A DNA stretch of 16,882 nucleotides from Astrothelium macrocarpum (Eukaryota > Ascomycota > Dothideomycetes > Trypetheliales > Trypetheliaceae), in contig JAGEMR010000257.1 of the NCBI GenBank assembly GCA_021030915.1, positions 1-16,882 of the forward strand. The letters run 5' to 3'. Shown here in pieces: positions 9,288 to 16,882 of this stretch (positions within the stretch are counted from its first letter, which is position 1; each line of letters starts with the position of its first letter). The notes beneath the pieces are model-generated. The model made no database searches. It was not told the DNA's origin and was given only the letters and a program-made list of their open reading frames with translations. Made by a program: the position numbers and the translations under genes.

Positions 9288-10582
9288 GATTGCTTTTTTC
9301 TTATATGCAGATTGCGTTGAATCGCCTGTCGGAATTTCTGGGTCTGGTGGGCCAGCCAAAGGAGCTCGTTCAGCGGCTGGCGGCGTATCCTTGAGTAGTG
9401 GGGAGGAGTGATTGGACCGGCACCAACGCGCCTACAACAAATACCTCATTCGAAAATCAAACACAGCTTCGACATGGCATCTGCTGGAATGCCACAGTGC
9501 GAAAACAGAAGTGCTCGTTCAAAAGGATGTTCCACGTAGGAGATGGCTTTACCATGACTTCGATCGGAGGCGAATGAAAGGTCATTGGTTGGCATTGCCC
9601 AATCGTCTCCTCGTGTTGAGCCAGCGAGTATCACATCTCAACGTATCCTTCAAATGACACACTCAAGTTGGAGTCATCTGTGACGTTTCACAATCGAGCT
9701 GTCAGTCACCATGTGCCTGCATCCGCCCGAGCTTCCGACGGCTTCCTGCAGTCGCTGTACCGTCCCATCTCCGTGTCTTGAGTTTCAGTAACCCTCATCA
9801 TCCCTTGCTGCTGGAACGGAAGTAAAATGAGATTAGAGCAGTAATGCTTGGTCCCATAATTTGGTCTCGATGACAAGTCTGGAACGGTGTGTGCGCAGAG
9901 GCCGTAAATGTTTTCTGTTTCTGTGCCGAATGTCCGTGTATCACTTGGAGTTCTGGCTGGTGGGAGTTTCGTCAGAGAGGTTTCGAGAAGTGATTGGATT
10001 CAAAATGAAACGATTTGGAAAGTTCATCGGAGCCAACAAAGCCAACTCCGGCGAAGGCTAGGATGCTGTTTGCTTCTCACACATTGGTCCTTGAGACGCT
10101 CATGAACGCTTGATGTTGAAGTGCTCATGCTCGTTCCTGATTTATACCATGTGATCGCGATATCAGATACCAACATGCACGGCCACATTCATCTATTGTG
10201 CTCCTAGAAAGATTCTATTGTGCTTGTCGAGTGACCACGTGCCTGCACAGCTCTATTGTCAACAGCTTACCACAGTACGGAGGAACCTGGTCAGTCTCCT
10301 GCAGCAGCTTATCTTGTGCAGATCCACATTTCTGTTAAATATCCATGCAGTACCTTCTTTCTGTTCTTCATGTTGCATTTGCCGTTTGTCTTGGCTAACT
10401 TTTATTTCTGTTTGGATCCACTAATTTCTACATTCATTTCATTTCATTTCGTTTTTTTCGCAGACCAATATTCTTCCTTTCTGTCAGATGCAGCTTGTTT
10501 CTACTGATTGGCTCCAACCCGCTACTCTAATATGTGTTTTCCCTTTGCTGAAGCTCGAGCCATGCATGCAGAGGCCGGCTGA
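9288..10582. other. Divergent intergenic region between TCO89 and the Ser/Arg-rich gene
   Basis: About 1.3 kb separates two divergently transcribed genes and should contain both promoters and 5' leaders. A strong 3' splice site (TTTCGTTTTTTTCGCAG) ends at 10463, with a branch-like GCTAAC at about 10394. This suggests an intron in the leader, or a first coding exon, of the + strand gene. No motif-bearing open frame was found on either strand. Confidence 0.45.
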
Positions 10583-11461
10583 TTGGTCAGTCGTAAACCG
10601 AAGAAGGGAGTCAAACGATCGACAAACGAAGATTGCCGGCACTGTTCCGCAGAAACAGAATCTTCGTGCAATCAAAGTCAAGGTCATATTATCTGCCGAC
10701 ACTTTGATGCCCTTCTCGGCCTTGCTATCGGGACTAATGGCGCTGGATTCGCCTATCCACTTTCTTCTAATGAATTTCAAGACTTGCCATGTCGTGTTTC
10801 ACAAAACACCAGCAAAGGCCATATTCAATCCGAGAAAGTGCCCCAGCATATTAAAGTGCAACATAGGTGTCGAAGTAACTCTCCGGAGTCCAGTTTGTCA
10901 TCATCTGACACATTAAATTACAAATGGGTGGAACAAATCCAGGGACCTCAACAGCAAAAGATCACCAATGTCATTTTCCCGCCAGAGGCCTCAGAGAGGA
11001 CCCGCTCGTCATCAGGTCACCGCTCGACACCGTCATACCATTCTTGTAAGCCAGATCACCAAAAATCACCAAGAATCGATACCTACGAACGAGTCCACTT
11101 CAAAGAGTCTTCACCGCGGCTGGACTCACATCGGCAATGTGGTCACTGCCGCAGAGACGCGCGATCCATCTCATCAGATGATACCCTGACGTCCACAGAT
11201 GACTGCAGGAGGAGATCATGTCATCAACTGCGAGCGACACCAAGTCCTCATCACGGGGCATCAGCCCCCAATCCGCATCGCAGGCACCATTTGTGTTCAT
11301 ATGGTGACTCTAAGCGTCGTTCTGAGGGCCAGTGTTATCCCGAACGTGGAAGACGTGATCGTTGGGAGATGTCAGATTCATCGTCATCGGTCAGCATGCC
11401 AAAGCGTCCAAGGCGGCACCGGTATTCGTGGGTGGAGAGTGGCAGTGATGAGGGATATTAG
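10583..11461 (+). CDS. Unrecognised Ser/Arg/His-rich basic protein, 5' end unresolved
   Basis: I do not recognise this family. One frame is open for about 290 codons and ends in TAG?-free sequence at the TAG/TAA-type stop at 11459-11461 (TAG not confirmed by family data). The product is hydrophilic, rich in Ser, Arg, His and Pro. It has paired cysteines (CRHC, CGHC) too scattered to call a zinc finger, a nuclear-localisation-like PKRPRRHR, and an end of YSWVESGSDEGY that echoes an internal YKWVEQIQGP. Its first codon is not an ATG. The frame is closed just upstream by a TGA at 10580, and no methionine occurs until near the C terminus, so the start must lie in an upstream exon. An ATG at 10562 is in the same frame but is cut off by that TGA. 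Acceptors near 10590 and 10603 are candidates. Length and composition suggest a real gene, but it could be partly pseudogenised. Confidence 0.5.
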   Translation: MVSRKPKKGVKRSTNEDCRHCSAETESSCNQSQGHIICRHFDALLGLAIGTNGAGFAYPLSSNEFQDLPCRVSQNTSKGHIQSEKVPQHIKVQHRCRSNSPESSLSSSDTLNYKWVEQIQGPQQQKITNVIFPPEASERTRSSSGHRSTPSYHSCKPDHQKSPRIDTYERVHFKESSPRLDSHRQCGHCRRDARSISSDDTLTSTDDCRRRSCHQLRATPSPHHGASAPNPHRRHHLCSYGDSKRRSEGQCYPERGRRDRWEMSDSSSSVSMPKRPRRHRYSWVESGSDEGY

Positions 11462-11876
11462 GATGCTGTATGCATTACATTCCGATTGCGAATCTGTGAA
11501 TCACACGTGTGCTTCCTCAGATTTGAATATTTCGATTCCTGACCGGTTATGCTAATAGTGTATTCTGATGAGAGAGGAGAGTTTGGGAGATTGACATCTG
11601 CTGGGCGGAGCCCCCCAAGTGTTTGACTAACATTATAGTTGCTGAGTACCCAGCTCCTCTCTGTTCACATTGGATCAACTTACTTGCGTATATACTTTGC
11701 CCATAGCTTGAGTTTAATATTCCATTAGTCACTTTCTCAAATGCGGTAATTGATTACGGAAAAACACAATCTCAATTTAGTAGAACCACGTAACGTTCTC
11801 ATTCCATCATAATCGTCAGCCCCTCTATTCCCAGTGGACTGTCTATCATGCGTTCATTGTAACCAAACTCTCCCAC
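11462..11876. other. Convergent intergenic region
   Basis: These 415 bp separate the stop of the Ser/Arg-rich gene from the stop of HBS1 and should hold both polyadenylation regions. It is moderately AT-rich, with no open frame of note and no recognisable RNA or repeat. Confidence 0.5.
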
Positions 11877-14700
11877 TCACCCCTCCGTTATCAACCCCGC
11901 CGCAATCGTCTCCCCGCCCGCTCTAAGCACCACCCTCGCCCCCGCCTCCAACGGCACCCCCCTCTCCAACCTCACGCCCACCACCGCCATCTCCCCCGGC
12001 TTCACCACTCTTGGCTTTGCCTTCTTCTTACCACCATCATCCGACTTTCGCGCCTTTCCCGCGGCATTCTCCACCGCGCTCAAACTCGTAATCCGCCCTG
12101 GCACATTCATCCGTCCGTGCAACACGTCCACAAACCCAGGCATCACGTGCTCAAACGCAAGTACCTTAACTTCGAACTCTACCAACTGTCCCACAGGCTG
12201 GTTGGCAGCATCACACACGACATCACCGGCGCGGATGTTGTCTCCGTCACCCTCGACGCGCGAGAGCCGCAGCACGGGCAGCATGCCCGCGACAGCCCAC
12301 TGTACGCCGCGGCCATCGACCTCGATGGCCGCAATGCTGGCTGTTTCCCCCGTCGGTTGGACTAGGATCTGCATGCCGACCTGCACCGTACCTGTATCGA
12401 TGCGACCCGCCAGGGACAGAGGGTAGATGCCCTCGCCGCGGAAGACATCAGCCACCGGCATACGAAGCGGCTTAGCGAGATCACGGTGCGCATGCTGAGC
12501 CGCCGCGGCGTCAAGAGCATCCACGAGCGTGCGGGCATCGTACCACGGGGCTGTCTCAGCAGGGACGCGAGTAGCGACGTTAGCGCCGGTGAGAGCCGCG
12601 CAGGGGATGAACGAGACGGCAGACTGCGCGAAGCCGGCGCGCGAGAAAAACGCCGACATCTGCAGGCGGATTTCGTCGAAGCGGTCGTGGGACCAGGCGA
12701 CGGTGTCCATTTTGTTGACGGCGACGATGACGCGCGGCACGCCGAGCGCGCGCACCAGCAGCGCGTGCTCCTTGGTCTGGCCTTTCAGTCCGGATTCGAA
12801 GCTGTCGGTGCTGGCGTCGATGACCATGAGCGCGAAGTCGGCTTGGCTGGCGCCCGCGATCATGTTGGGGATGAAGTCGCGGTGGCCCGGCGCGTCGAGG
12901 ATGGTGAAGCGGGTTTTGCCCGTTTCGAAGTTGTTGGTGGCGATGTCGACGGTGACGCCGCGAGAGCGCTCGTCGGAGGTTTGGTCCATGACCCAGGCGA
13001 GGGCGAAGGAGGATTTGCCCATTGTTTCGGCTTCTTTGCGGAATTCGTCAATGTTTCTCTGGTTGACGACTTTGAGGTCGAGCAGGAGTCGCCCCATGAG
13101 GGTGCTTTTGCCGTGATCAACGTGCCCTTTACATGCCATTAGCATGAGCTGTTAACGTTCGCTGAATTGCGGATACTTCTCACCGATTACCACGAAGCTC
13201 GCTGTATCTTTCATATTCGACTTCTTAAATTCCGAAACAACATCAAGAGTCTTGCCTCGCTTCTTAGAAGAATCTTGTAAAGCCAGAGTGGACATTTCTC
13301 GTGTAACTTCTTTTGGACGGTCTTCATTTTTCTTACTCTCCTTCTCCACATTGCTCTTTTTTCCTAGATGCTGTGAGTTTTGACTCAACTGCGCCAGAAT
13401 GTTGATTTCGTACCCTTTCCTTGCGCTTGCTCAACAATATCATCCGGACTTGGCCCTGAAAATGCACTGTTAGCTTCAGTGGAACTTTTCCGGTCATAGC
13501 CAAGAAATTGGAAGGAATGAAAGGAATCTGGTGGCTTTTTAAAAGGCGGCTGCTGATGTAGAGCGCACAGCCCAGTCACTGTGAGAGCGAATGGGGATGG
13601 AATGGCTCCAAGTGTATCCTTGGATGGTATCTCTGGATTTTGGATAGACTTGGACTGTTCTTTCTCTGAACCTTTGTTATTCGGCCTCGGTATCTCATTT
13701 TGGGAGCCCCTAGAAGCTGATTGACCTTTGGTAGCGCTTGGCTGAGAATGTTTCGCAAGTGATATACCTGGTTTTTGAGATATGTCGTCGATATGTGTCA
13801 CGTCTTGAGAACTCGATTTATTGCCCAATCGATCAAGCAATGACACGGCACTGGATGAGGACGGAGATGACGGAGATTTGCTCTCCCGAGCCTTCTTATC
13901 TTCCTCCTTCTTTTTCCGTGTAGCGGCTAGTTGGGCCAGCTTCGAAGGCTTTGCGTTGGCCGAAGACCCACCTAGAAGGCCACCTCGAGGGAATAAAGGC
14001 TCAACAATGATCTCAGCCTGCAAATGCGAAGGAACACTAAGCCATGGCGTATCTTTAAAGAAGTCCTCAATGGAGAAAGGTTTGCGAGACTCGTCGTGCG
14101 TCTCGGGTTGAAGAGCGTATGCGTGGTTTAATTGACCTGTATATGAAGTTTAGTTATCTATCGCAAGCATTAATGGTGAGTATCCAGACCAATTCACAAG
14201 CTCGTGTTGCCATGTAGAGTCATTCCAATCACATCGGTGCTAAGGTTCGGCGAAAGGGTGTACACATGCGCTTCTGACTTACCGGTTTTCTTTACCGAAG
14301 AAACCTGCGCAGCTGAAGCGGTTTTGTCGAATCTTGTCTGCTGATTTTGACGCTTCGGCTGAGTAGACTCATATTGACCTGAGGACTTGAGCTTAATAAG
14401 TTCGACATAATTTCAGATATCATACGTTTCAACCTAATTACAGATTCCGGAACGTCAAAGTAAAGGTTCCATAGCATATCTTCGATGTCTCGATCAGACA
14501 CAGGATAGGCATTGCCAAGAGCTTTTCGGACCTGAATCTTCCCCTGATCCATTCGCTCTCGGTCTTCAGGGCTTAGTTCTTTGTAACGAAATGAAGATTA
14601 GCTACGGGCGATTGGCATCAAAAGAAAGAAGAATTAAACCTTCATCTTGTGCAAAGTCATCCTCATCATATGCAATGTCCTTGATTCTACGATTTGACAT
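11877..14700 (-). CDS. HBS1: HBS1-type translational GTPase (Dom34/Pelota partner), six exons
   Basis: HBS1 pairs with Dom34/Pelota to rescue stalled ribosomes in no-go and nonstop mRNA decay. The exons (14700-14640, 14578-14426, 14378-14283, 14136-13414, 13363-13184, 13126-11877) join in phase to 820 residues. The N terminus, MSNRRIKDIAYDEDDFAQDE then a block with VRKALGNAYPVSDRDIEDML, is the HBS1 N-terminal domain. A low-complexity linker includes FFKDTPWLSVP (129-139) and PSPDDIVEQAQ (332-342). The GTPase domain starts at SFVVIG. It has P-loop GHVDHGKST (405-413), SRGVT (459-463), DAPGH (482-486), NKMD (542-545) and a G5-like CAALTGANV (580-588). Two beta-barrel domains follow, ending GLITEG. 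The P-loop has His where fungal HBS1 and eRF3 usually have Ala (GHVDAGKS), a form otherwise familiar from bacterial EF-Tu. The final exon is markedly more GC-rich than the first four. In many fungi one HBS1/SKI7 gene makes two proteins by alternative splicing; that may apply here but is not shown. Confidence 0.93.
13127..13183 (-). other. HBS1 intron 5, inside the P-loop coding region
   Basis: A 57-bp intron (GTGAGA...GTAAAG) lies in phase 1. Splicing joins SFVVI-G to HVDHGKS, recreating an intact P-loop. Without it neither flanking frame has a complete motif. Confidence 0.92.
13364..13413 (-). other. HBS1 intron 4
   Basis: A 50-bp intron (GTACGA...CATCTAG) has a branch-like CTCAC 14 bases or so before the acceptor. 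It is phase 1 and joins DDIVEQAQGK-G to KKSNVEKESKK. A CAG acceptor a few bases earlier would put the next exon out of frame. Confidence 0.8.
14137..14282 (-). other. HBS1 intron 3, longest of the gene
   Basis: This 146-bp intron runs from GTAAGT to ATATACAG, with a good branch-like ACTAAAC near the acceptor. It is phase 1 and joins VKKT-G to QLNHAYALQPE. It is more than twice as long as the other four introns. An internal CTTAG would lead straight into a TGA, so it is not a useful alternative acceptor. Confidence 0.85.
14379..14425 (-). other. HBS1 intron 2
   Basis: A 47-bp intron (GTATGA...TCCTCAG), phase 1. Without splicing, the exon-2 frame runs on into a TAA inside exon 3 (stop at 14292). 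With it, RLK-R joins QYESTQPKRQ and flows into exon 4 in phase. Confidence 0.82.
14579..14639 (-). other. HBS1 intron 1
   Basis: A 61-bp intron with a less usual donor (GTTTAA) and acceptor ACAAAG, phase 1. It joins the short first coding exon ending DDFAQD-E to LSPEDRERMDQG, as expected for the HBS1 N terminus. Confidence 0.82.
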
Positions 14701-15000
14701 TATGGCGAAACTCTGATCACAAACTTCTTTGATTCATTTACAGGATGAAGTTGACAACGCCACCAGGCATTAAAAACAGTCATATACAGTGCGAAGGTGT
14801 ATGTTGAAGTCTTGATTCGCAAGTGAATCCGCGGTGAAATGGGGAATTTGATGCTTTGTTGTGAAAACAGCATTTATGCGGAAATTCTGATCGAAGCAAT
14901 CACGTGATGTGGGTCGCTCTAAACTCAGAAGGCTGCTGAGATTTGTCCCGCCGCTTTTGAGATTTGTCCCACCCGTGAGATTTGTTCCGCGCTAAGGTAA
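14701..15000 (-). promoter_or_regulatory. HBS1 upstream region with ATCACGTGAT palindrome and triple GAGATTTGTYCC
   Basis: This is the 300-bp region upstream of the HBS1 start. It contains a 10-bp palindrome ATCACGTGAT at 14899-14908 (an E-box type site, as bound by Cbf1-like bHLH factors). It also holds three direct copies of GAGATTTGTYCC at 14938-14949, 14959-14970 and 14977-14988. Base composition is ordinary until about 15000, where the AT-rich block starts. The sites are seen; the function is inferred. Confidence 0.45.
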
Positions 15001-15784
15001 TAATAGAAATTTATCATTCAATTCAATCTAGTATATAACGCGTCGCGTAATATTTTGTAATATCAAAATTTTATTTTTTATATTTAATAAATTTTAAATA
15101 TATCAATTATATTAGATATATTTGAATAAGATATATCGATATCAATTTTAAATTTTTATAAATATTATGATATTATATAGTTATCTATACCCCCTGGAAA
15201 CTCATCTGGACCCCCCCTTCTCTGAGAATCAAAGACACCACACAATTCTATTAAAATATAATCTCAAAATGAATATATTAGAAACCGAATCATACGATAT
15301 CAGAATAATTCTCCATCTGAATTTTTATCTGTTATCGACCAGTTTTCACGTGATATAATTATAATAATATACCAATTTGCCATTTTGAAAGAAAAGAATC
15401 AAACATTTCGTATAACAAATCAAAAATTTAACCGACGTCGGAGGGTTAAAAAAACCCGTCTATTAGAAGAAGGATCTCTTTCTATACAAAATGGACAGAA
15501 TCTACAGATTCAGAAAGGATCTAAATAGATAATATAATAAGAAATAGATAAAAATGGTAATCATACGAGAATATCAAAAATAGATAAACGGTAATGTAAT
15601 AATTATAATAAATCTGGGTATAATGCGCGCATCTGTATTGTAATTAAAAATACATCTGAGGAAGAGAATTCTGAATAATGTAAAAAAATTTATATTGTTG
15701 TGATTGAGTTATTTAAATTCTTCGTATGAGAGTGCGGAAAAGTGGCCAATCCAATTGGGTGGCCAACTCAATTGTGTTGTACGT
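15001..15784 (+). mobile_element. RIP-degraded Fot1/pogo-type transposon, C-terminal transposase and 3' end
   Basis: A single + strand frame can be followed without frameshift from about 15121 to a TAA at 15676-15678. It is interrupted by stops at 15127, 15178, 15223, 15259, 15526, 15535, 15538 and 15592, consistent with C-to-T or G-to-A changes of Gln, Arg or Trp codons. Recognisable segments of a fungal pogo transposase tail include RNRIIRYQNNSPSEFLSVID, RRRRVKKTRLLEEGSLSIQ and a zinc knuckle read as CNNYNKSGYNARIC, then TSEEENSE and the natural stop. Knuckle residues are mutated C to Y and H to Y. After the stop a short tail ends GTTGTACGT next to TA (15785-15786), the likely terminal repeat and target site. 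The catalytic core is missing on the left, so the copy is truncated or internally deleted. It belongs to a different family from the relic at 1-643. Confidence 0.78.
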
Positions 15785-16882
15785 TATCAGAATTAATATA
15801 AATTAAAATTGATATATCTGATTTGATGATAAAAATATATTTATATTAATAAATATAAAATGAAAAATAATATTTAATAGGATATTATTCAAAAAAATTC
15901 TCAAAAATAGAATAAAATTATAATATTCATAATAAAGAATTTTTTATCATAATTATTATATTATAATATTAGAAGATATATATTAAAAAATCATTATTTT
16001 TAGAAATTTTTATAAATTATAAAAATTTCATCTATTTTATGATAATAAAATAATTGAATTGATAATAAATTAAATAATTAGAATTTTTAGAATAATATAA
16101 ATTTGTCATTAAATATATATCAGAAAAAAATAATTCTAAAATTGATATTTTAAATCGAAAATCGGATTGTATAATAAAAAAAATTAAAAATTAAATAATT
16201 TTTTAAATTAATCAAAATAATACGTTATTAAAAAATTATAAAAAAATTAATATAATTCTGATTATTTTTAAATAAAATTAATAATTAAAATAAAAGATCA
16301 TGATTTTATTAAAAAAAATCAGAAAAATTATTAGAAAATATTATAATGGATTATTTTATAGATATTCAGAAATTATATTATTAAATATGAATTATATCAG
16401 AAAAATAAATATAATATATAAATAAAAAAAGAAACGATTATATCAATAAAATTATTATATGAATCATTTAAATAAATTATTATAAATTTTATTACAAATT
16501 TATCAAAATCAGAAAATCTAATAATAGAATTAAAATATAATATAATCATAATTATTATGAATAAATTAATGAAATATGTTATCATCAAATAATTCAAAAA
16601 AATATATAAAATAATTCATATAATCGAATTATTATTTTAAACATTAATTAGATATTTTAAAATTCTAATAAATATTATATCTGATAGAAATTAGAGATTT
16701 ATATCAATTTATTAAAAAACGATTCTGAATGAATTAAAAATCAAATTAAAAATATTTATGATATATTATAAAAAAATGGACGATTAAATAAAATATATAA
16801 ATTAAATATTAGAATAATATTTAAAATATTATATAAATAATCAATAAAATAATTAGATATTTTTATTATTTATAATATAATT
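15785..16882 (+). mobile_element. RIP-degraded Ty3/gypsy retrotransposon pol (RNase H end and integrase)
   Basis: The sequence is extremely AT-rich but keeps readable pol remnants on the + strand. At 16105-16170 the frame gives IKYISEKNNSKIDILNRKSD, matching the end of gypsy RNase H (usually YxPGKxNxxADALSRR). In another frame, from about 16440 to the window end, it gives INFITNLSKSENL (16482 on), a stretch matching the usual YDxIxVVVDRLTK, and IISDRN*RFISIY*KTILN (about 16674 on). These are core blocks of a Ty3/gypsy integrase. The first catalytic Asp (usually DFI) reads Asn (AAT at 16485). Many stops are TAA or TAG at expected Gln or Trp positions. The order RNase H then integrase shows the element reads left to right and leaves the window. 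15785-16100 is too decayed to read. Confidence 0.72.

Noticed and set aside
10488..10916. 142-codon open frame beginning with a true ATG
   Set aside because: It overlaps the longer Ser/Arg-rich frame and has no recognisable domain. Part of it could still be the first exon of that gene, so it is mentioned there rather than called.
12486..13142. Two overlapping + strand open frames of about 200 codons
   Set aside because: They are antisense to the HBS1 GTPase exon; high GC suppresses stops. They have no motif of their own.
16397..16597. 66-codon open frame on the - strand rich in Ile, Phe and Tyr
   Set aside because: It is antisense to the degraded gypsy integrase; the composition simply reflects AT-rich DNA.

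Overview
The window looks like a filamentous ascomycete (Pezizomycotina) genome. Its genes have short GT-AG introns of 47-146 bp. It encodes two proteins typical of fungi: a TCO89-type TORC1 subunit and an HBS1-type translational GTPase. The gene-bearing part is flanked on both sides by extremely AT-rich DNA that carries transposon reading frames destroyed by transition mutations. That pattern is what repeat-induced point mutation (RIP) leaves. The species cannot be named from the sequence alone.

Layout: (i) 1-643 is the 3' end of a RIP-degraded Fot1/pogo-type DNA transposon, and 644-1230 is AT-rich DNA with no recognisable content. (ii) A gene island runs from about 1235 to 15000. On the + strand it has a leucine-rich-repeat protein (1840-3555) and a SET-domain plus MYND-finger gene (4313-6089, two introns and one apparent frameshift). 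On the - strand is a TCO89-like TORC1 subunit (9287-7443). On the + strand is an unrecognised Ser/Arg/His-rich protein (10583-11461, 5' end unresolved). On the - strand is HBS1 in six exons (14700-11877). (iii) 15001-15784 is a second, different RIP-degraded Fot1/pogo relic, and 15785-16882 is a RIP-degraded Ty3/gypsy pol segment (end of RNase H, then integrase) that runs off the window.

The island genes do not form a pathway. They look like ordinary chromosomal genes: ribosome rescue and mRNA surveillance (HBS1), nutrient signalling (TCO89), a lysine-methyltransferase-like protein and an LRR scaffold. The most notable points are the SET-then-MYND architecture with a one-base frame break inside a conserved block, the fully resolved HBS1 splicing, and the two transposase relics, which have independently lost the same zinc-knuckle histidine to tyrosine. 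No CRISPR array, rRNA or convincing tRNA was found. I see no clear evidence of a previously undescribed system. The nearest candidate is the SET/MYND gene.
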